64,000 nt of DNA, from contig JAKFVA010000021.1 of the NCBI GenBank assembly GCA_021732385.1, forward strand, positions 44,250 through 108,249, in the 5' to 3' direction. The translations under genes and the position numbers were made by a program. Shown in pieces: positions 36,370 to 47,526 of the stretch; positions within the stretch are counted from its first letter, which is position 1, and each line of letters begins with the position of its first letter. Under the pieces are notes generated by a model that saw nothing but the letters and a program-made list of their open reading frames with translations, had not been told where the DNA came from and did not search any database. This stretch comes from Burkholderiales bacterium (GTDB lineage: Bacteria; Pseudomonadota; Gammaproteobacteria; Burkholderiales; Burkholderiaceae_C).

Positions 36370-36899
36370 ACGTAGTTTTCTGCGCGGTAGTCAAAACGCT
36401 CACCATTTTCAACCAGCCATTGGGCAACCGCATCCGGCTGGTTCAAATCCAGCACCGGGCGCAAGGTGGCCTGCGGCATTTGCGCTGGGGAATCGGTGGC
36501 AATAGCCACCACAAAGTCGTCTTCGGTGTAGCGCGTGGGCTGACCCGATGCAGCGCGCCAGACTTCAACTTTCAGCAAGTCGCTGTGTTTAAACCCTTCC
36601 ACCAGCACCCAGTCAACGCCGTCATACAGTTCGGCAATCAAATGGTGCACCGACAGCGTGGCCTCTTGCTCGAATTCGCGCATCAGCGCCAAGCGCCGGT
36701 TGGACGCCACGATCACCTCAAAAGCGCCTGCGCTGCGGTGGCGGTGTGTGTCCTTGCCGGGTTGGTCAATATCGAAGCTGTGGTGGGCGTGCTTGATGAT
36801 GGACACGCGCAAGCCGCGTGCTTTCAGCGCCGGAATCAGCCGTTCGACCAGCGTGGTTTTGCCCGAGCCGGAGTAGCCCGCAAAGCCAACAATTTTCAT
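36366..36899 (-). CDS. mobB: molybdopterin-guanine dinucleotide biosynthesis adaptor MobB
   Basis: 177 residues with the P-loop GYSGSGKTTLVERLIP at the N-terminus, followed by SIIKHAHHSFDIDQPGKDTH, the usual MobB motif. It is a GTP-binding helper of MobA in making MGD cofactor. It overlaps moeA by four bases at its stop and lies 70 bases after thrC on the same strand. Confidence 0.94.
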   Translation of the reverse strand: MKIVGFAGYSGSGKTTLVERLIPALKARGLRVSIIKHAHHSFDIDQPGKDTHRHRSAGAFEVIVASNRRLALMREFEQEATLSVHHLIAELYDGVDWVLVEGFKHSDLLKVEVWRAASGQPTRYTEDDFVVAIATDSPAQMPQATLRPVLDLNQPDAVAQWLVENGERFDYRAENYV

Positions 36900-36969
36900 G
36901 CTCTTGTCTCTTTCCTGTTGTCGTTATTGCGGGCGCTGCACGCCTGCGATTCATTCGTGGGCACGGGGC

Positions 36970-38397
36970 TCAACCGCATTGCTGCATTATGTGAGTCTTG
37001 ACCTGAGCCACATCTGCGGGCAAGCACAACACGCGCTTGGGCAAATCTTCAATGCCTTCAAATTTAGCTGGCCGCTCAGGCTCGCGGCCCAGGGCCTCCA
37101 CAATCGTGGCGGCAAATTTAATAGGCAGTGCCGTTTCCAGCACCAACATGGGTACGCCAGCTTGGCAGTAATGGCGGGCCACTTTGAGGCCATCAGCGGT
37201 GTGGGTATCTATCATCTGCCCAAAACGCTGCCAGGTGTCCCGTATGGTGGCTAGCCGGTCGGCATGGGTGCTGCTGCCAGAGACAAAACCATAGCGTGCC
37301 CGCAATTGCGGCCAGGCGCTGTGCTGGCTTAAATCAAAACGCCCCCGGGTGGGCAACTGCACGCCAAAAAGGTCTTGCAACGCCGCAGCATCACGCCCCA
37401 GAAAATCAAATACAAAGCGCTCGAAGTTGGAAGCCTTGGAAATATCCATCGATGGGCTGGAGGTTTCAAACGTATCTGCGCTGCTGCGCGCGCGGTAGCA
37501 CCCAGTACGAAAAAATTCATCAAGCACATTGTTTTCATTGGTGGCCACCACCAGCTGATCAATGGGCAGGCCCATCATGCGTGCCACATGGCCCGCGCAG
37601 ACATTGCCAAAATTTCCGGAAGGCACGGCAAAGCTGACCCGTTGGCTGTTATTTTCTGTAGCCTGGAAATAGCCCGCAATGTAGTACACCACCTGCGCCA
37701 GCAGCCGCGCCCAGTTGATGGAGTTCACGGTGCCAATTTGATAGCGGCGCTTGAATTCCAGGTCGTTGCTGACCGCTTTGACCATGTCCTGGCAATCGTC
37801 AAATACACCGTCGATGGCAATGTTGTGAATATTGGCGTCTTGCAGGCTGAACATCTGCGCCTGCTGAAATGGGCTCATGCGTCCCTGTGGGCTGAGCATA
37901 AAAACGCGCACGCCGTGCTTGCCGCGCATGGCATATTCGGCAGCGCTGCCGGTGTCGCCGCTGGTAGCGCCCAAAATGTTCAATTGTTGCTTGCGCCGAT
38001 CCAGCTCATACTCAAACAGGTGGCCCAGCAGCTGCATGGCCATGTCCTTGAAGGCCAGCGTGGGGCCGTTGGACAACGCCTGCAAATACAAACCAGGCTC
38101 GAGCGCTTTCAAGGGCGTAATTTGCGGGGTGCCAAATATGGCTTCGGTGTAGGTTCTCTCGCAAATCGCACGCAAGTCAGTCGCAGGAATGTCATCAATG
38201 TAGAGCGACAGGATTTCAAAAGCCAGTGCGGCGTAGCCTTGCTGCTGCCAGATACTGCGCAGGCGCGTCAGCGCCGTGGTATCTAGTTGCGGGTAGTGCG
38301 TGGGCAAGTACAGGCCACCATCGGGAGCGAGGCCTTCCAGCAGGATTTCACAAAATCGGCGACTCTCAGGGTGGCCGCGGGTGCTCTGGTAGTACAC
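36970..38397 (-). CDS. thrC: threonine synthase
   Basis: Converts O-phosphohomoserine to threonine, PLP-dependent. It has about 475 residues from a GTG at 38397 (VYYQSTRGHPESRRF), chosen because GAGA lies upstream and the family starts with YxSTRG; an ATG 33 bases earlier is possible. The PLP Lys is in GPTLAFKDMAMQ, and the phosphate loop in NILGATSGDTGSAAEY. It lies 119 bases after hom, in the order alaA-hom-thrC. Confidence 0.95.
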   Translation of the reverse strand: MYYQSTRGHPESRRFCEILLEGLAPDGGLYLPTHYPQLDTTALTRLRSIWQQQGYAALAFEILSLYIDDIPATDLRAICERTYTEAIFGTPQITPLKALEPGLYLQALSNGPTLAFKDMAMQLLGHLFEYELDRRKQQLNILGATSGDTGSAAEYAMRGKHGVRVFMLSPQGRMSPFQQAQMFSLQDANIHNIAIDGVFDDCQDMVKAVSNDLEFKRRYQIGTVNSINWARLLAQVVYYIAGYFQATENNSQRVSFAVPSGNFGNVCAGHVARMMGLPIDQLVVATNENNVLDEFFRTGCYRARSSADTFETSSPSMDISKASNFERFVFDFLGRDAAALQDLFGVQLPTRGRFDLSQHSAWPQLRARYGFVSGSSTHADRLATIRDTWQRFGQMIDTHTADGLKVARHYCQAGVPMLVLETALPIKFAATIVEALGREPERPAKFEGIEDLPKRVLCLPADVAQVKTHIMQQCG

Positions 38398-38516
38398 AGT
38401 TTGTCGTCTCTTTTTTTGATTAGAACCCAATGCTCCAGGCCACGGTAGTGCCCAAAGTGGGTGTTTGTCGGCGTGAATGCAGCGATTAGTTTGGCCAGAA
38501 CTGGCGGATGACGCGC

Positions 38517-39845
38517 CTAGCTCAACTCTTCCTTGCGAATTCGCACAATCGCTGCCAGCACCGTAGGCAAGGCCTGCATCAGTGCCATGGCGTTGTTCAT
38601 GGTGCCTTCTTGGGTATCGTGGGTCAAGATGATGACGTCGGTGGAGGTTGCACCCTCACCCCCTACCTCATCGGCTTCACGCTGCAGCACGGCATCAATG
38701 CTAATGCCTGCGTCAGCAAGGATGCCAGTGACGCGGGCCAGCACTCCGGCCTGGTCGGCCACCCGCAATCGCAGGTAATAGCTGGTAGTGACTTCGCTCA
38801 TCGGCAGCACGGCCAAATCGCTCATGGCATCGGGCTGAAACGCCAAGGGTGGCACACGCTGCGCCGGACTGGCTTGTGACAGACGGGCGATGTCCACCAA
38901 ATCGGCAATTACTGCGCTGGCTGTAGGTTCGCTGCCCGCGCCTTTGCCGTAATACAGCGTGGTACCCACGGCATCGCCATGCACCATCACGGCGTTCATT
39001 GCCCCTTCCACATTGGCAATCAAGCGCTTGGCTGGCACGAGTGTGGGATGCACGCGCAATTCAATGCCGCTTGGCACGCGCTTGGTAATGCCCAGCAGTT
39101 TGATGCGGTAGCCCAGTTGCTCGGCGTATTTGATGTCGGCTGCGCCCAGTTGGGTAATCCCCTCGACATAGGCTTTGTCAAACTGCACAGGAATGCCAAA
39201 GGCCATCGCGCTCATCAGCGTGGCCTTATGCGCTGCATCAACGCCCTCAATGTCGAATGTAGGATCGGCTTCCGCATAGCCCAAGGCTTGGGCCTGCTTG
39301 AGCGCCACATCAAAATCCAGGCCCTTGTCGCGCATTTCGCTCAGGATGAAATTGGTCGTGCCATTGATGATGCCAGCCACCCACTGGATGCGGTTGGCGG
39401 TAAGGCCCTCACGCAGCGCCTTGATGATGGGGATGCCGCCCGCCACCGCCGCCTCAAACGCCACCATCACACCGCGTGCCTGCGCCGCAGCAAAAATCTC
39501 GCTGCCATGCAGGGCCAGCAAGGCTTTGTTGGCGGTGACCACGTGCTTGCCGGCTGCAATGGCTTCTAGCACCAGGGTTTTGGCCAGGCCATAACCACCA
39601 ATCAGCTCCACCACCACATCAATGGCGGGGTTGGCAATCACGGCGCGTGCGTCATTGACAACTACCGCGCTATCGCCCACGGTGGTTTTGGCTCTGGCGA
39701 TATCAAGGTCAGCAACCATGGCCACTGTAATCAGGCGGCCCGCACGACGCTGGATTTCTGGCGCGTTTCGCAACAGCACATCAAACGTGCCCTTGCCTAC
39801 GGTACCAATGCCCAGCAGTCCAATTTGGAGAGGTTTTATCGTCAT
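38517..39845 (-). CDS. hom: homoserine dehydrogenase
   Basis: 442 residues: NAD(P)-binding GLLGIGTVGKGTFDVL at the N-terminus, catalytic region with GYAEADPTFDIEGVDAAHK, then a C-terminal ACT domain (YYLRLRVADQAGVLARVTGI) for threonine feedback inhibition. It makes homoserine for threonine and methionine synthesis. It follows alaA by 39 bases and precedes thrC. Confidence 0.97.
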   Translation of the reverse strand: MTIKPLQIGLLGIGTVGKGTFDVLLRNAPEIQRRAGRLITVAMVADLDIARAKTTVGDSAVVVNDARAVIANPAIDVVVELIGGYGLAKTLVLEAIAAGKHVVTANKALLALHGSEIFAAAQARGVMVAFEAAVAGGIPIIKALREGLTANRIQWVAGIINGTTNFILSEMRDKGLDFDVALKQAQALGYAEADPTFDIEGVDAAHKATLMSAMAFGIPVQFDKAYVEGITQLGAADIKYAEQLGYRIKLLGITKRVPSGIELRVHPTLVPAKRLIANVEGAMNAVMVHGDAVGTTLYYGKGAGSEPTASAVIADLVDIARLSQASPAQRVPPLAFQPDAMSDLAVLPMSEVTTSYYLRLRVADQAGVLARVTGILADAGISIDAVLQREADEVGGEGATSTDVIILTHDTQEGTMNNAMALMQALPTVLAAIVRIRKEELS

Positions 39846-39884
39846 TTTTAAAGTTCAATCAGCTGCCTGGCAAAAATGCTGGCA

Positions 39885-41108
39885 TCAAGCACTGCGTTTG
39901 CGGTATTGCTCCAGAAAACGCGCAATGCGCCCAATCGCTTCGCGCAAATCGTCTTCATGCGGCAAAAACACAATGCGAAAGTGGTCTGGCGTGGGCCAGT
40001 TAAAACCCGTGCCCTGCACCAGCAGTACGCGGGTCTGCTCCAGCATTTCATAAATAAAACGCTGGTCATCGTCAATAGGGTAGAGGGCGCGGTCAAGCTT
40101 GGGAAACATGTACAGGGCCGCCGTGGGCTTGACGCAACTCACCCCCGGAATAGCGGTAATCAGCTCGTAGGCCAGGTCACGCTGACGCCGCAGCCGACCG
40201 CCCTCGCCCACCAGATCATTGATGCTCTGGTAGCCGCCCAGCGCAGTTTGAATCGCCCATTGGCCCGGCACGTTGGCGCACAGCCGCATTGAGCTGAGCA
40301 TGTTCAGCCCCTCGATGTAGTCGCGTGCGCCCCGCTTGTCACCCGACACCACCAACCAGCCCGCGCGGTAGCCGCAGGAGCGGTAACTTTTGGAGAGGCT
40401 GTTGAAAGTCAGCGTCAGCACGTCTTCGCTCAGGCTGCCCATGGCGGTGTGCGTGGCACCGTCGTACAAAACCTTGTCGTAGACTTCATCGGCAAAAATA
40501 ACCAGGTCGTGCTCACGGGCGATCTGCACCATGGCCTTGAGCAGTTCGTCGGAATACAGCGCGCCCGTCGGGTTGTTGGGGTTGATGATCACAATGCCTT
40601 TGGTACGTGGCGTGATCTTGGCGCGAATATCGGCCAGATTGGGCATCCAGCCATTGGCTTCATCGCACAGGTAGTGCACCGGCGTACCACCGGAGAGGCT
40701 GACGGCCGCCGTCCACAATGGATAGTCGGGCGCAGGCAGCAGCAGTTCGTCGCCATCATTGAGCAGCGCATTGGTCGCCATCACGATCAGTTCGCTGGCG
40801 CCATTGCCCAGGTAAATGTCTTCCAGCGCCACGCCTTTGATGTGCTGCTGCTGGGTGTAGTGCATCACTGCCTTGCGTGCACCGAAAATGCCTTTGCTGT
40901 CGGAATACGCCGCCGCATTGGGCAAATTACGGATCATGTCCTGGCGGATTTCTTCCGGGCTGTCAAAGCCAAATACAGCGAGATTGCCAATATTGAGCTT
41001 GATGATCTGCTGGCCATCTTCTTCCATCTGCCGCGCGCGCTCCATCACGGGGCCGCGGATGTCATAGCAGACGTTGGCCAGCTTGGCAGATTTCTGGATG
41101 GTTTTCAA
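39885..41108 (-). CDS. alaA: pyridoxal-phosphate aminotransferase, alanine transaminase type (TTG start)
   Basis: 407 residues from a TTG preceded by GGGAGGG at four bases, giving MKTIQKSAKLANVCYDIRGP, the normal N-terminus; E. coli AlaA is 405 residues. The upstream ATG of the longer open frame has no ribosome site. PLP binding: GNGASELIV, NPNNPTGALY, FADEVYDKVLY, and the Schiff-base Lys in FNSLSKSYRSCGYRAGW. It forms alanine from pyruvate and glutamate. First gene of alaA-hom-thrC and divergent from the Mth938-like gene. Confidence 0.94.
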   Translation of the reverse strand: MKTIQKSAKLANVCYDIRGPVMERARQMEEDGQQIIKLNIGNLAVFGFDSPEEIRQDMIRNLPNAAAYSDSKGIFGARKAVMHYTQQQHIKGVALEDIYLGNGASELIVMATNALLNDGDELLLPAPDYPLWTAAVSLSGGTPVHYLCDEANGWMPNLADIRAKITPRTKGIVIINPNNPTGALYSDELLKAMVQIAREHDLVIFADEVYDKVLYDGATHTAMGSLSEDVLTLTFNSLSKSYRSCGYRAGWLVVSGDKRGARDYIEGLNMLSSMRLCANVPGQWAIQTALGGYQSINDLVGEGGRLRRQRDLAYELITAIPGVSCVKPTAALYMFPKLDRALYPIDDDQRFIYEMLEQTRVLLVQGTGFNWPTPDHFRIVFLPHEDDLREAIGRIARFLEQYRKRSA

Positions 41109-41224
41109 TGTCCCTCCCCCGGGCCGTGGTGTACACACCGCCAGCAAAATTGTGCGTGGCGAAAACTTATAATTTGACCACAGATACGCGTCTGCACTGA
41201 CTGCCAGCACTCTCCCACCGCACC

Positions 41225-41602
41225 TTGAAACTCCAACCCGATACCTTTGACGTTCAAAGCATCAGCGGCTACGGCCCAGGCTGGGTTGCCGTCAATGGCG
41301 AGCGGGTTGAGCACAGCCTGGTGATTGGCTCGCGCGGCGAGCGCTTTGACTGGAATTGCCAGCACTTTGCCGACCTCACCCCCGCCCACTTTGCGTTGCT
41401 GGCCCAGAGTGCCCCCGAACTGGTGGTTTTTGGCAGTGGCCACACCCTGCGCTTTGTGCCGCCCGCATGGCTGGGGCCGCTGATGCAGCAGCGCATTGGC
41501 CTGGAAACCATGGACACTTCGGCCGCCTGCCGCACCTACAACATCTTGGCAGGCGAAGGACGCAAAGTGTTGCTGGCCTTGCTGTTGGAGCCTGCTGTCT
41601 GA
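41225..41602 (+). CDS. Mth938-like (DUF498) domain protein
   Basis: 125 residues from a TTG start (MKLQPDTFDVQSISGYGPGW). PELVVFGSGHTLRFVPP and IGLETMDTSAACRTYNILAG are the typical Mth938/NDUFAF3-fold motifs. The function in bacteria is unknown; the human homologue NDUFAF3 helps assemble complex I. The gene is divergent from alaA. A TATAAT box (41168-41173) lies 50 bases upstream, without a convincing -35. Confidence 0.85.
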   Translation: MKLQPDTFDVQSISGYGPGWVAVNGERVEHSLVIGSRGERFDWNCQHFADLTPAHFALLAQSAPELVVFGSGHTLRFVPPAWLGPLMQQRIGLETMDTSAACRTYNILAGEGRKVLLALLLEPAV

Positions 41603-41726
41603 GAGCGCACCTTTGGCAGTAGAATAGAGGGTTGGAGCCGAAGACCGGCTGGTTCCCCGCACATACAGCAAACGGTTCAGGGCAGGCAGCCGCTGCAAGC
41701 CCGCAAACTGCTTGAGAATGGAAAAC

Positions 41727-42203
41727 ATGGCGATTGTTGTCAACAAACCCCTCCCCGAATTTGAAGCAAACGCCACCGGTGGCGTCAAGGTGTCCAACAC
41801 CTCGCACATGGGCAAAGTGGTCGTGCTGTACTTCTATCCCAAGGACAACACACCGGGCTGCACCACTGAAGCCATGCAGTTTCGCGACAAGTACAAGGAT
41901 TTCGCCAAAGCTGGTGCCACGGTATTTGGCGTCTCGCGCGACAACATGAAGTCGCACGACGAGTTCAAGCTCAAACTGGAACTGCCCTTTGAGCTAATTG
42001 CCGATACCGAAGAAAAAATGTGCCACATGTTTGGTGTGGTCAAGAACAAGATCATGTACGGCAAAAAAGTCAAAGGCATTGAGCGCAGCACCTTCTTGGT
42101 GGGTGCTGATGGCACGCTCAAGCAAGAGTGGCGCGGCCTAAAAGTGCCAGGCCACGTAGAAGAAGTGCTCAAGTCGGTCAAGGCGCTGAAAAAAGCAGCT
42201 TGA
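41727..42203 (+). CDS. bcp: peroxiredoxin, Bcp/PrxQ type
   Basis: Thiol peroxidase of about 158 residues. The peroxidatic Cys is in YPKDNTPGCTTEAMQFRD. The resolving Cys that many Bcp proteins have five residues later is replaced by Met; a Cys in EEKMCHMFGVV could serve as resolving residue, as in the alpha-3 subgroup. I chose the ATG at 41727 (MAIVVNKPLPEF); an ATG three codons upstream is possible. A strong terminator follows. Confidence 0.93.
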   Translation: MAIVVNKPLPEFEANATGGVKVSNTSHMGKVVVLYFYPKDNTPGCTTEAMQFRDKYKDFAKAGATVFGVSRDNMKSHDEFKLKLELPFELIADTEEKMCHMFGVVKNKIMYGKKVKGIERSTFLVGADGTLKQEWRGLKVPGHVEEVLKSVKALKKAA

Positions 42204-42316
42204 TCCGGCTCGTAATGGCGCAGTTGACGCCTTGGTGCAGCGCTTTTCAGGCAGTCACGCTCTGCCCTCATAATGGCTTATGTCCCTGGAAATGATTTGC
42301 ACAAGCCCAACAAACA

Positions 42317-42344
42317 GCCGCCCTGGTGACCGGGCGGCTTTTTT
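42317..42344 (+). terminator. rho-independent terminator after bcp
   Basis: GCCGCCC-TGGTGACC-GGGCGGC followed by six T, a perfect 7-bp GC stem about 115 bases past the bcp stop. Confidence 0.9.
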
Positions 42345-42387
42345 CTTGGCAGTGCTCCGCCTTGCCCACTAAGAAGCCCGCCCACCC

Positions 42388-44121
42388 ATGCCCTTGCCAC
42401 CTGCCCCCGCCAAACGTGCCGCCCTCTTGTCCGCAGAAGCCTTTGAAACCCAGGCCCATGCCACGCCAAACAATACAACCGGCCATGCAGCGCGTAAACC
42501 GCGCAGAACCCCAGCCGACCACGAGGCAGCACCCATACGCAATACCCTGAACAGTGGGCACGGCAAGTCTGGGGCACCAACCAACCAATCAGCTGACCAT
42601 GCAAACCACGGCACCGGGCAACAGGCCACGGCATTTTTGCCGTCTGCCGCCACCAACCCGGCTGCTGCACAACGGCGCAATTTGGTAGCCGTGCCTGCAC
42701 CAGCGCCGCGTGGGCGCAAAGCCAGGGCCACTGGCCCCACCAAATTGTTTGTGCTGGACACCAATGTGCTGATGCACGACCCGATGTGCCTGTTCCGCTT
42801 TGAAGAGCACGACATCTTTTTGCCCATGGTGGTGCTGGAAGAGTTGGATGGTCATAAAAAAGGCATGACCGAGGTGGCCCGCAACGCCCGCCAGACCAGC
42901 CGCACGCTTGACGCGCTGGCCGGTGCGCCTGAGGCTGAAATTACCGCCGGCCTGCACCTCAACACCACCGGCCACACCGAGGCGGGTGGTCGCCTGGTGT
43001 TCCAGACCAAGCCACTGGCCTACACCCTGCCCACCAGCCTGCCACAAGGCAAGGCCGACAACCAGATTCTGGGCGTGGTGGAGGCGCTGCGCAAAGAATA
43101 CGCCCCCCGCGAGGTGGTGCTGGTATCCAAAGACATCAACATGCGCGTCAAGGCGCGCACGCTGGGCATGCTGGCCGAGGACTACCAGAACGACAAAACC
43201 CTGGAAGACGGCGACCTGTTGTACTCGGGCGCGCTGGCCCTGCCCGCCGATTTTTGGGACAAGCACGGCAAAACCGTGGAGAGCTGGCAAAACGGCAGCA
43301 CCACGTTTTACCGCATCAGCGGGCCGATTGTGCCCAGCCTGCTGATCAACCAGTTTGTCTATTTTGAATCGCCCGGCGAACCCAGCTTGTACGCACGCGT
43401 GACCGAGATTCGCGCTAAGACCGCGGTGCTGAAAACCCTGAAAGACTTTGGCCATCTCAAGAATGCGGCCTGGGGCGTGAACACGCGTAACCGCGAGCAA
43501 AACTTCGCCATGAATTTGCTGACTGACCCCGAGGTCGACTTTGTGACGCTGACGGGCACCGCAGGCACCGGCAAGACATTGATGGCGCTGGCCGCTGGCC
43601 TGACGCAAGTGCTGGACGACCGCCGCTACACCGAAATCATCATGACCCGCGCCACCGTGAGCGTGGGCGAAGACATCGGCTTTTTGCCCGGCACCGAAGA
43701 AGAGAAAATGGGCCCGTGGATGGGCGCACTCGACGACAACCTGGAAGTGCTGGCCAAGACCGAAACCAGTGCCGGCGAATGGGGCCGCGCCGCCACCAAC
43801 GAACTCATCAGAAGCCGCATCAAGATCAAGAGCATGAATTTCATGCGCGGGCGCACCTTCTTGAACAAGTACGTCATCATCGACGAGGCGCAAAACCTCA
43901 CGCCCAAGCAGATGAAGACGCTGATTACCCGCGCCGGGCCGGGCACCAAGATCATCTGCATGGGCAACCTGGCGCAGATTGACACGCCCTACCTCACTGA
44001 AGGCTCGTCAGGCCTGACTTTTGTGGTCGACAAGTTCAAGGGCTGGCCGCACAGCGGCCACATCACGCTGGCCCGCGGAGAACGCTCGCGTTTGGCAGAC
44101 TTTGCCAGTGATGTGCTTTAA
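42388..44121 (+). CDS. PIN domain-PhoH family ATPase fusion
   Basis: 577 residues. An unusual low-complexity N-terminal tail of about 115 residues (Ala, Pro, Asn, His and Thr rich) precedes a PIN nuclease domain (KLFVLDTNVLMHDP, with acidic residues in VVLEELDGHKKG and LVSKDINMRVKA). A PhoH ATPase domain follows (Walker A GTAGTGKTLMALAAG, Walker B YVIIDEAQN). PIN-PhoH proteins are thought to be RNA helicase/ribonucleases (PhoH2/YlaK). The domain pair is standard; the long tail is not typical as far as I know, and translation might start later. Convergent with dnaB, with repeat copy E between. Confidence 0.9.
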   Translation: MPLPPAPAKRAALLSAEAFETQAHATPNNTTGHAARKPRRTPADHEAAPIRNTLNSGHGKSGAPTNQSADHANHGTGQQATAFLPSAATNPAAAQRRNLVAVPAPAPRGRKARATGPTKLFVLDTNVLMHDPMCLFRFEEHDIFLPMVVLEELDGHKKGMTEVARNARQTSRTLDALAGAPEAEITAGLHLNTTGHTEAGGRLVFQTKPLAYTLPTSLPQGKADNQILGVVEALRKEYAPREVVLVSKDINMRVKARTLGMLAEDYQNDKTLEDGDLLYSGALALPADFWDKHGKTVESWQNGSTTFYRISGPIVPSLLINQFVYFESPGEPSLYARVTEIRAKTAVLKTLKDFGHLKNAAWGVNTRNREQNFAMNLLTDPEVDFVTLTGTAGTGKTLMALAAGLTQVLDDRRYTEIIMTRATVSVGEDIGFLPGTEEEKMGPWMGALDDNLEVLAKTETSAGEWGRAATNELIRSRIKIKSMNFMRGRTFLNKYVIIDEAQNLTPKQMKTLITRAGPGTKIICMGNLAQIDTPYLTEGSSGLTFVVDKFKGWPHSGHITLARGERSRLADFASDVL

Positions 44122-44132
44122 AAGCCATTTTT

Positions 44133-44216
44133 GCTACTGAATAGATAGTAAAAATTGATAGCGCTACCCGCACGTTCCTGCTGAGTAAAACGCTGTTTTA
44201 ATGCCTTAAAAACAGC
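44133..44216 (+). repeat. 84-bp dispersed element, copy E
   Basis: Begins GCTACTGAATAGATAGTAAA, carries ATAGCGCTACCCGCACGT and ends CTTAAAAACAGC. It lies between the convergent phoH-like gene and dnaB, starting 12 bases after the phoH stop and ending 8 bases before the dnaB stop. Confidence 0.85.
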
Positions 44217-44224
44217 AAAAAAAC

Positions 44225-45628
<1,404 letters not shown>

Positions 45629-45765
45629 GGGGGCTTTCTCTTGGGGCTGGGCTGGCACTTATGCTACGCCGCAGACGCGTTGGCGTCGAGTCATAAGCCT
45701 GGGTAAATGTTGAGAGAAAGCTGTGCACAAGTCTGTACAACTGGGTGCAAAATTTCAGGCCAATG

Positions 45766-45798
45766 AAAAAGGCCACAGGCAAACGCCTGCGGCCTTTT
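45766..45798 (-). terminator. rho-independent terminator after rplI
   Basis: On the minus strand GGCCGCAGGC pairs with GCCTGTGGCC (one G-U) around GTTT, flanked by AAAA and TTTTT. It lies about 30 bases after the rplI stop. Confidence 0.9.
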
Positions 45799-45825
45799 GG
45801 GATACGTCAAAAAGGGCTGCCCCGG

Positions 45826-46278
45826 TTAGACGCTTTCGCCGTAAACCGTGACTTTAACGTCCACCACCACATCGGTGTGCAAAGCCACTGATACGGTGTT
45901 GTCGCCCACCAGCTTGATCGGGCCTTGCGGCATGCGAATCTGGGACTTGACGACCTTGTAGCCCTGCTTGTTGAGCTCTTCGGCGATGTCGGCATTGGTG
46001 ACTGAGCCAAACAGGCGGCCATCGACACCGGCTTTTTGTGTGACTTTGACGGTGATTTCGGCCAGCTTGACGCCTTCGGCCTGGGCCTGAGCCAGCTTGG
46101 CCGCAGCCAGCTTTTCCAGATCAGCACGTTTGACTTCAAATTCTTTGATGGCGACTGCCGTGGCACGGCGGGCGCGGCCTTCGGGAATCAGGAAGTTGCG
46201 GGCATAGCCGTCTTTGACCTTGACCACATCACCCAGGCCACCCAGGTTGACTACTTTGTCGAGCAGAATAATTTGCAT
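45826..46278 (-). CDS. rplI: 50S ribosomal protein L9
   Basis: 150 residues starting [20 protein letters not shown], with the N domain, the long connecting helix rich in Lys/Ala and the C domain ([20 protein letters not shown]). It binds 23S rRNA at the L1-stalk base. AGGAG precedes the ATG. It follows rpsR by 11 bases. Confidence 0.98.
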   Translation of the reverse strand: MQIILLDKVVNLGGLGDVVKVKDGYARNFLIPEGRARRATAVAIKEFEVKRADLEKLAAAKLAQAQAEGVKLAEITVKVTQKAGVDGRLFGSVTNADIAEELNKQGYKVVKSQIRMPQGPIKLVGDNTVSVALHTDVVVDVKVTVYGESV

Positions 46279-46289
46279 GGTAGGACTCC

Positions 46290-46571
46290 TTAGATGCGGT
46301 GCTGGTCGCTATACGGCACCAGGGCCAGAAAGCGCGCACGTTTGATGGCGGTGTTGAGCTGGCGCTGGTAAATCGCGCGCGTGCCAGTCAAGCGGGCCGG
46401 AATAATCTTGCCGTTTTCGGCAATGAAGTCGCGCAGGGTATCGACATCTTTGTAGTCAATCTCCTCGACATGCGCTACCGTAAAACGGCAAAAGCGCTTG
46501 CGCTTGAACAGCAGTGATTGGGTGTTGCGCTTGGGGCGCTTGTCCTTGTTGAATTTCTTGAAAGCGGGCAT
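46290..46571 (-). CDS. rpsR: 30S ribosomal protein S18
   Basis: 93 residues, with [40 protein letters not shown] and [20 protein letters not shown]. It pairs with S6 on the 30S platform. It lies 54 bases after priB and 11 bases before rplI. Confidence 0.98.
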   Translation of the reverse strand: MPAFKKFNKDKRPKRNTQSLLFKRKRFCRFTVAHVEEIDYKDVDTLRDFIAENGKIIPARLTGTRAIYQRQLNTAIKRARFLALVPYSDQHRI

Positions 46572-46625
46572 GAGGAACCTCTTTGTCGTTACGTTGTGAC
46601 GCGCGTCATGCGCTGCGTCACGGAA

Positions 46626-46913
46626 TTAATCGGGCTTGAATGACTGAATCTGAAAAACCGGGGTCTTGCCGTTTTGTGGTGTTGCCAAAAATCCGCTGAA
46701 CACTCCGCTGCTGCCAATGGCTGCTCGGACCAGGATTTCTGCCACCTCACCGATTGCAACCGCCTTGATACTGGCACTGACCTGACGCTGACCGCCTGCC
46801 TGCTCTACCACTGACTGGTGTTCCAGCAGCAGGTTCAGCGCGGGCAATCCGGCCGGGGTGTAGCGCAGGGCTTGTGCCTGCGCAATGCAGGCTGTCAAGA
46901 CAAGCTGGTTCAA
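46626..46913 (-). CDS. priB: primosomal replication protein N
   Basis: 95 residues, a single OB fold similar to SSB: MNQLVLTACIAQAQALRYTP, PALNLLLEHQSVVEQAGGQR and GFLATPQNGKTPVFQIQSFK. It is a partner of PriA in restart primosome loading. The gene sits between rpsF and rpsR, the diagnostic position of priB. Confidence 0.94.
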   Translation of the reverse strand: MNQLVLTACIAQAQALRYTPAGLPALNLLLEHQSVVEQAGGQRQVSASIKAVAIGEVAEILVRAAIGSSGVFSGFLATPQNGKTPVFQIQSFKPD

Positions 46914-46943
46914 ATGGCTTGGAGCAAAACGGCTAAACCGGTT

Positions 46944-47321
46944 TTAGCGCTCGTTGGCGTACTCCGTGTGCTGGGTTTTGCGGGCTTCCTCGCGCTCCAC
47001 AGTCTTCATCATGGAAGAAGGGCCTGTGTCGGCTTTTTTCTTCAGCACCGTCAGATGGCGCAGCACGGCGTCGTTGAACTTGAAAGCATGCTCGAGTTCA
47101 GCCATCACAGCTTGATCAGCCTCAATGTTGACGCACAGGTAGTGGGCTTTGGACAGTTTGTTGATCTGGTAGGTCAACTGGCGGCGGCCCCAGTCTTCAA
47201 CCCGGTGCACCTTGCCGCCACCAGCGGTAATCATGCCCTTGTAACGCTCCAGCATGGCTGGAACCTGCTCGCTTTGATCCGGGTGGATCAGCAAGACCAT
47301 TTCGTAGTGACGCATGAACAC
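46944..47321 (-). CDS. rpsF: 30S ribosomal protein S6
   Basis: 125 residues, with [40 protein letters not shown] and [20 protein letters not shown]. The C-terminal tail is charged, as usual. First gene of rpsF-priB-rpsR-rplI. An AGGAG site precedes the ATG. Confidence 0.97.
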   Translation of the reverse strand: MFMRHYEMVLLIHPDQSEQVPAMLERYKGMITAGGGKVHRVEDWGRRQLTYQINKLSKAHYLCVNIEADQAVMAELEHAFKFNDAVLRHLTVLKKKADTGPSSMMKTVEREEARKTQHTEYANER

Positions 47322-47440
47322 TCCTTGTGAATAAGCCCCCAGCTGGCGCCAGGGTGTGCCCGGTACGGGCGGTAAGCCACCCCCAGCGTCAATTCATGGG
47401 GTGCGGCAAGGAAAGCCCACGATTATAAGCCGGAAAACAA

Positions 47441-47473
47441 AAAAGCCCGGCAGCTGAAAGCCACCGGGCTGTG
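47441..47473 (-). terminator. rho-independent terminator after the symporter operon
   Basis: On the minus strand AGCCCGGTGGC pairs with GCTGCCGGGCT around a TTTCA loop, followed by TTTTTTG. It lies about 55 bases past the symporter stop and before rpsF. Confidence 0.9.
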
Positions 47474-47526
47474 AGAGCGGAACACCGCACTGACCAAATT
47501 GTCAGTGTGGCATTTCCAATGCAGTT

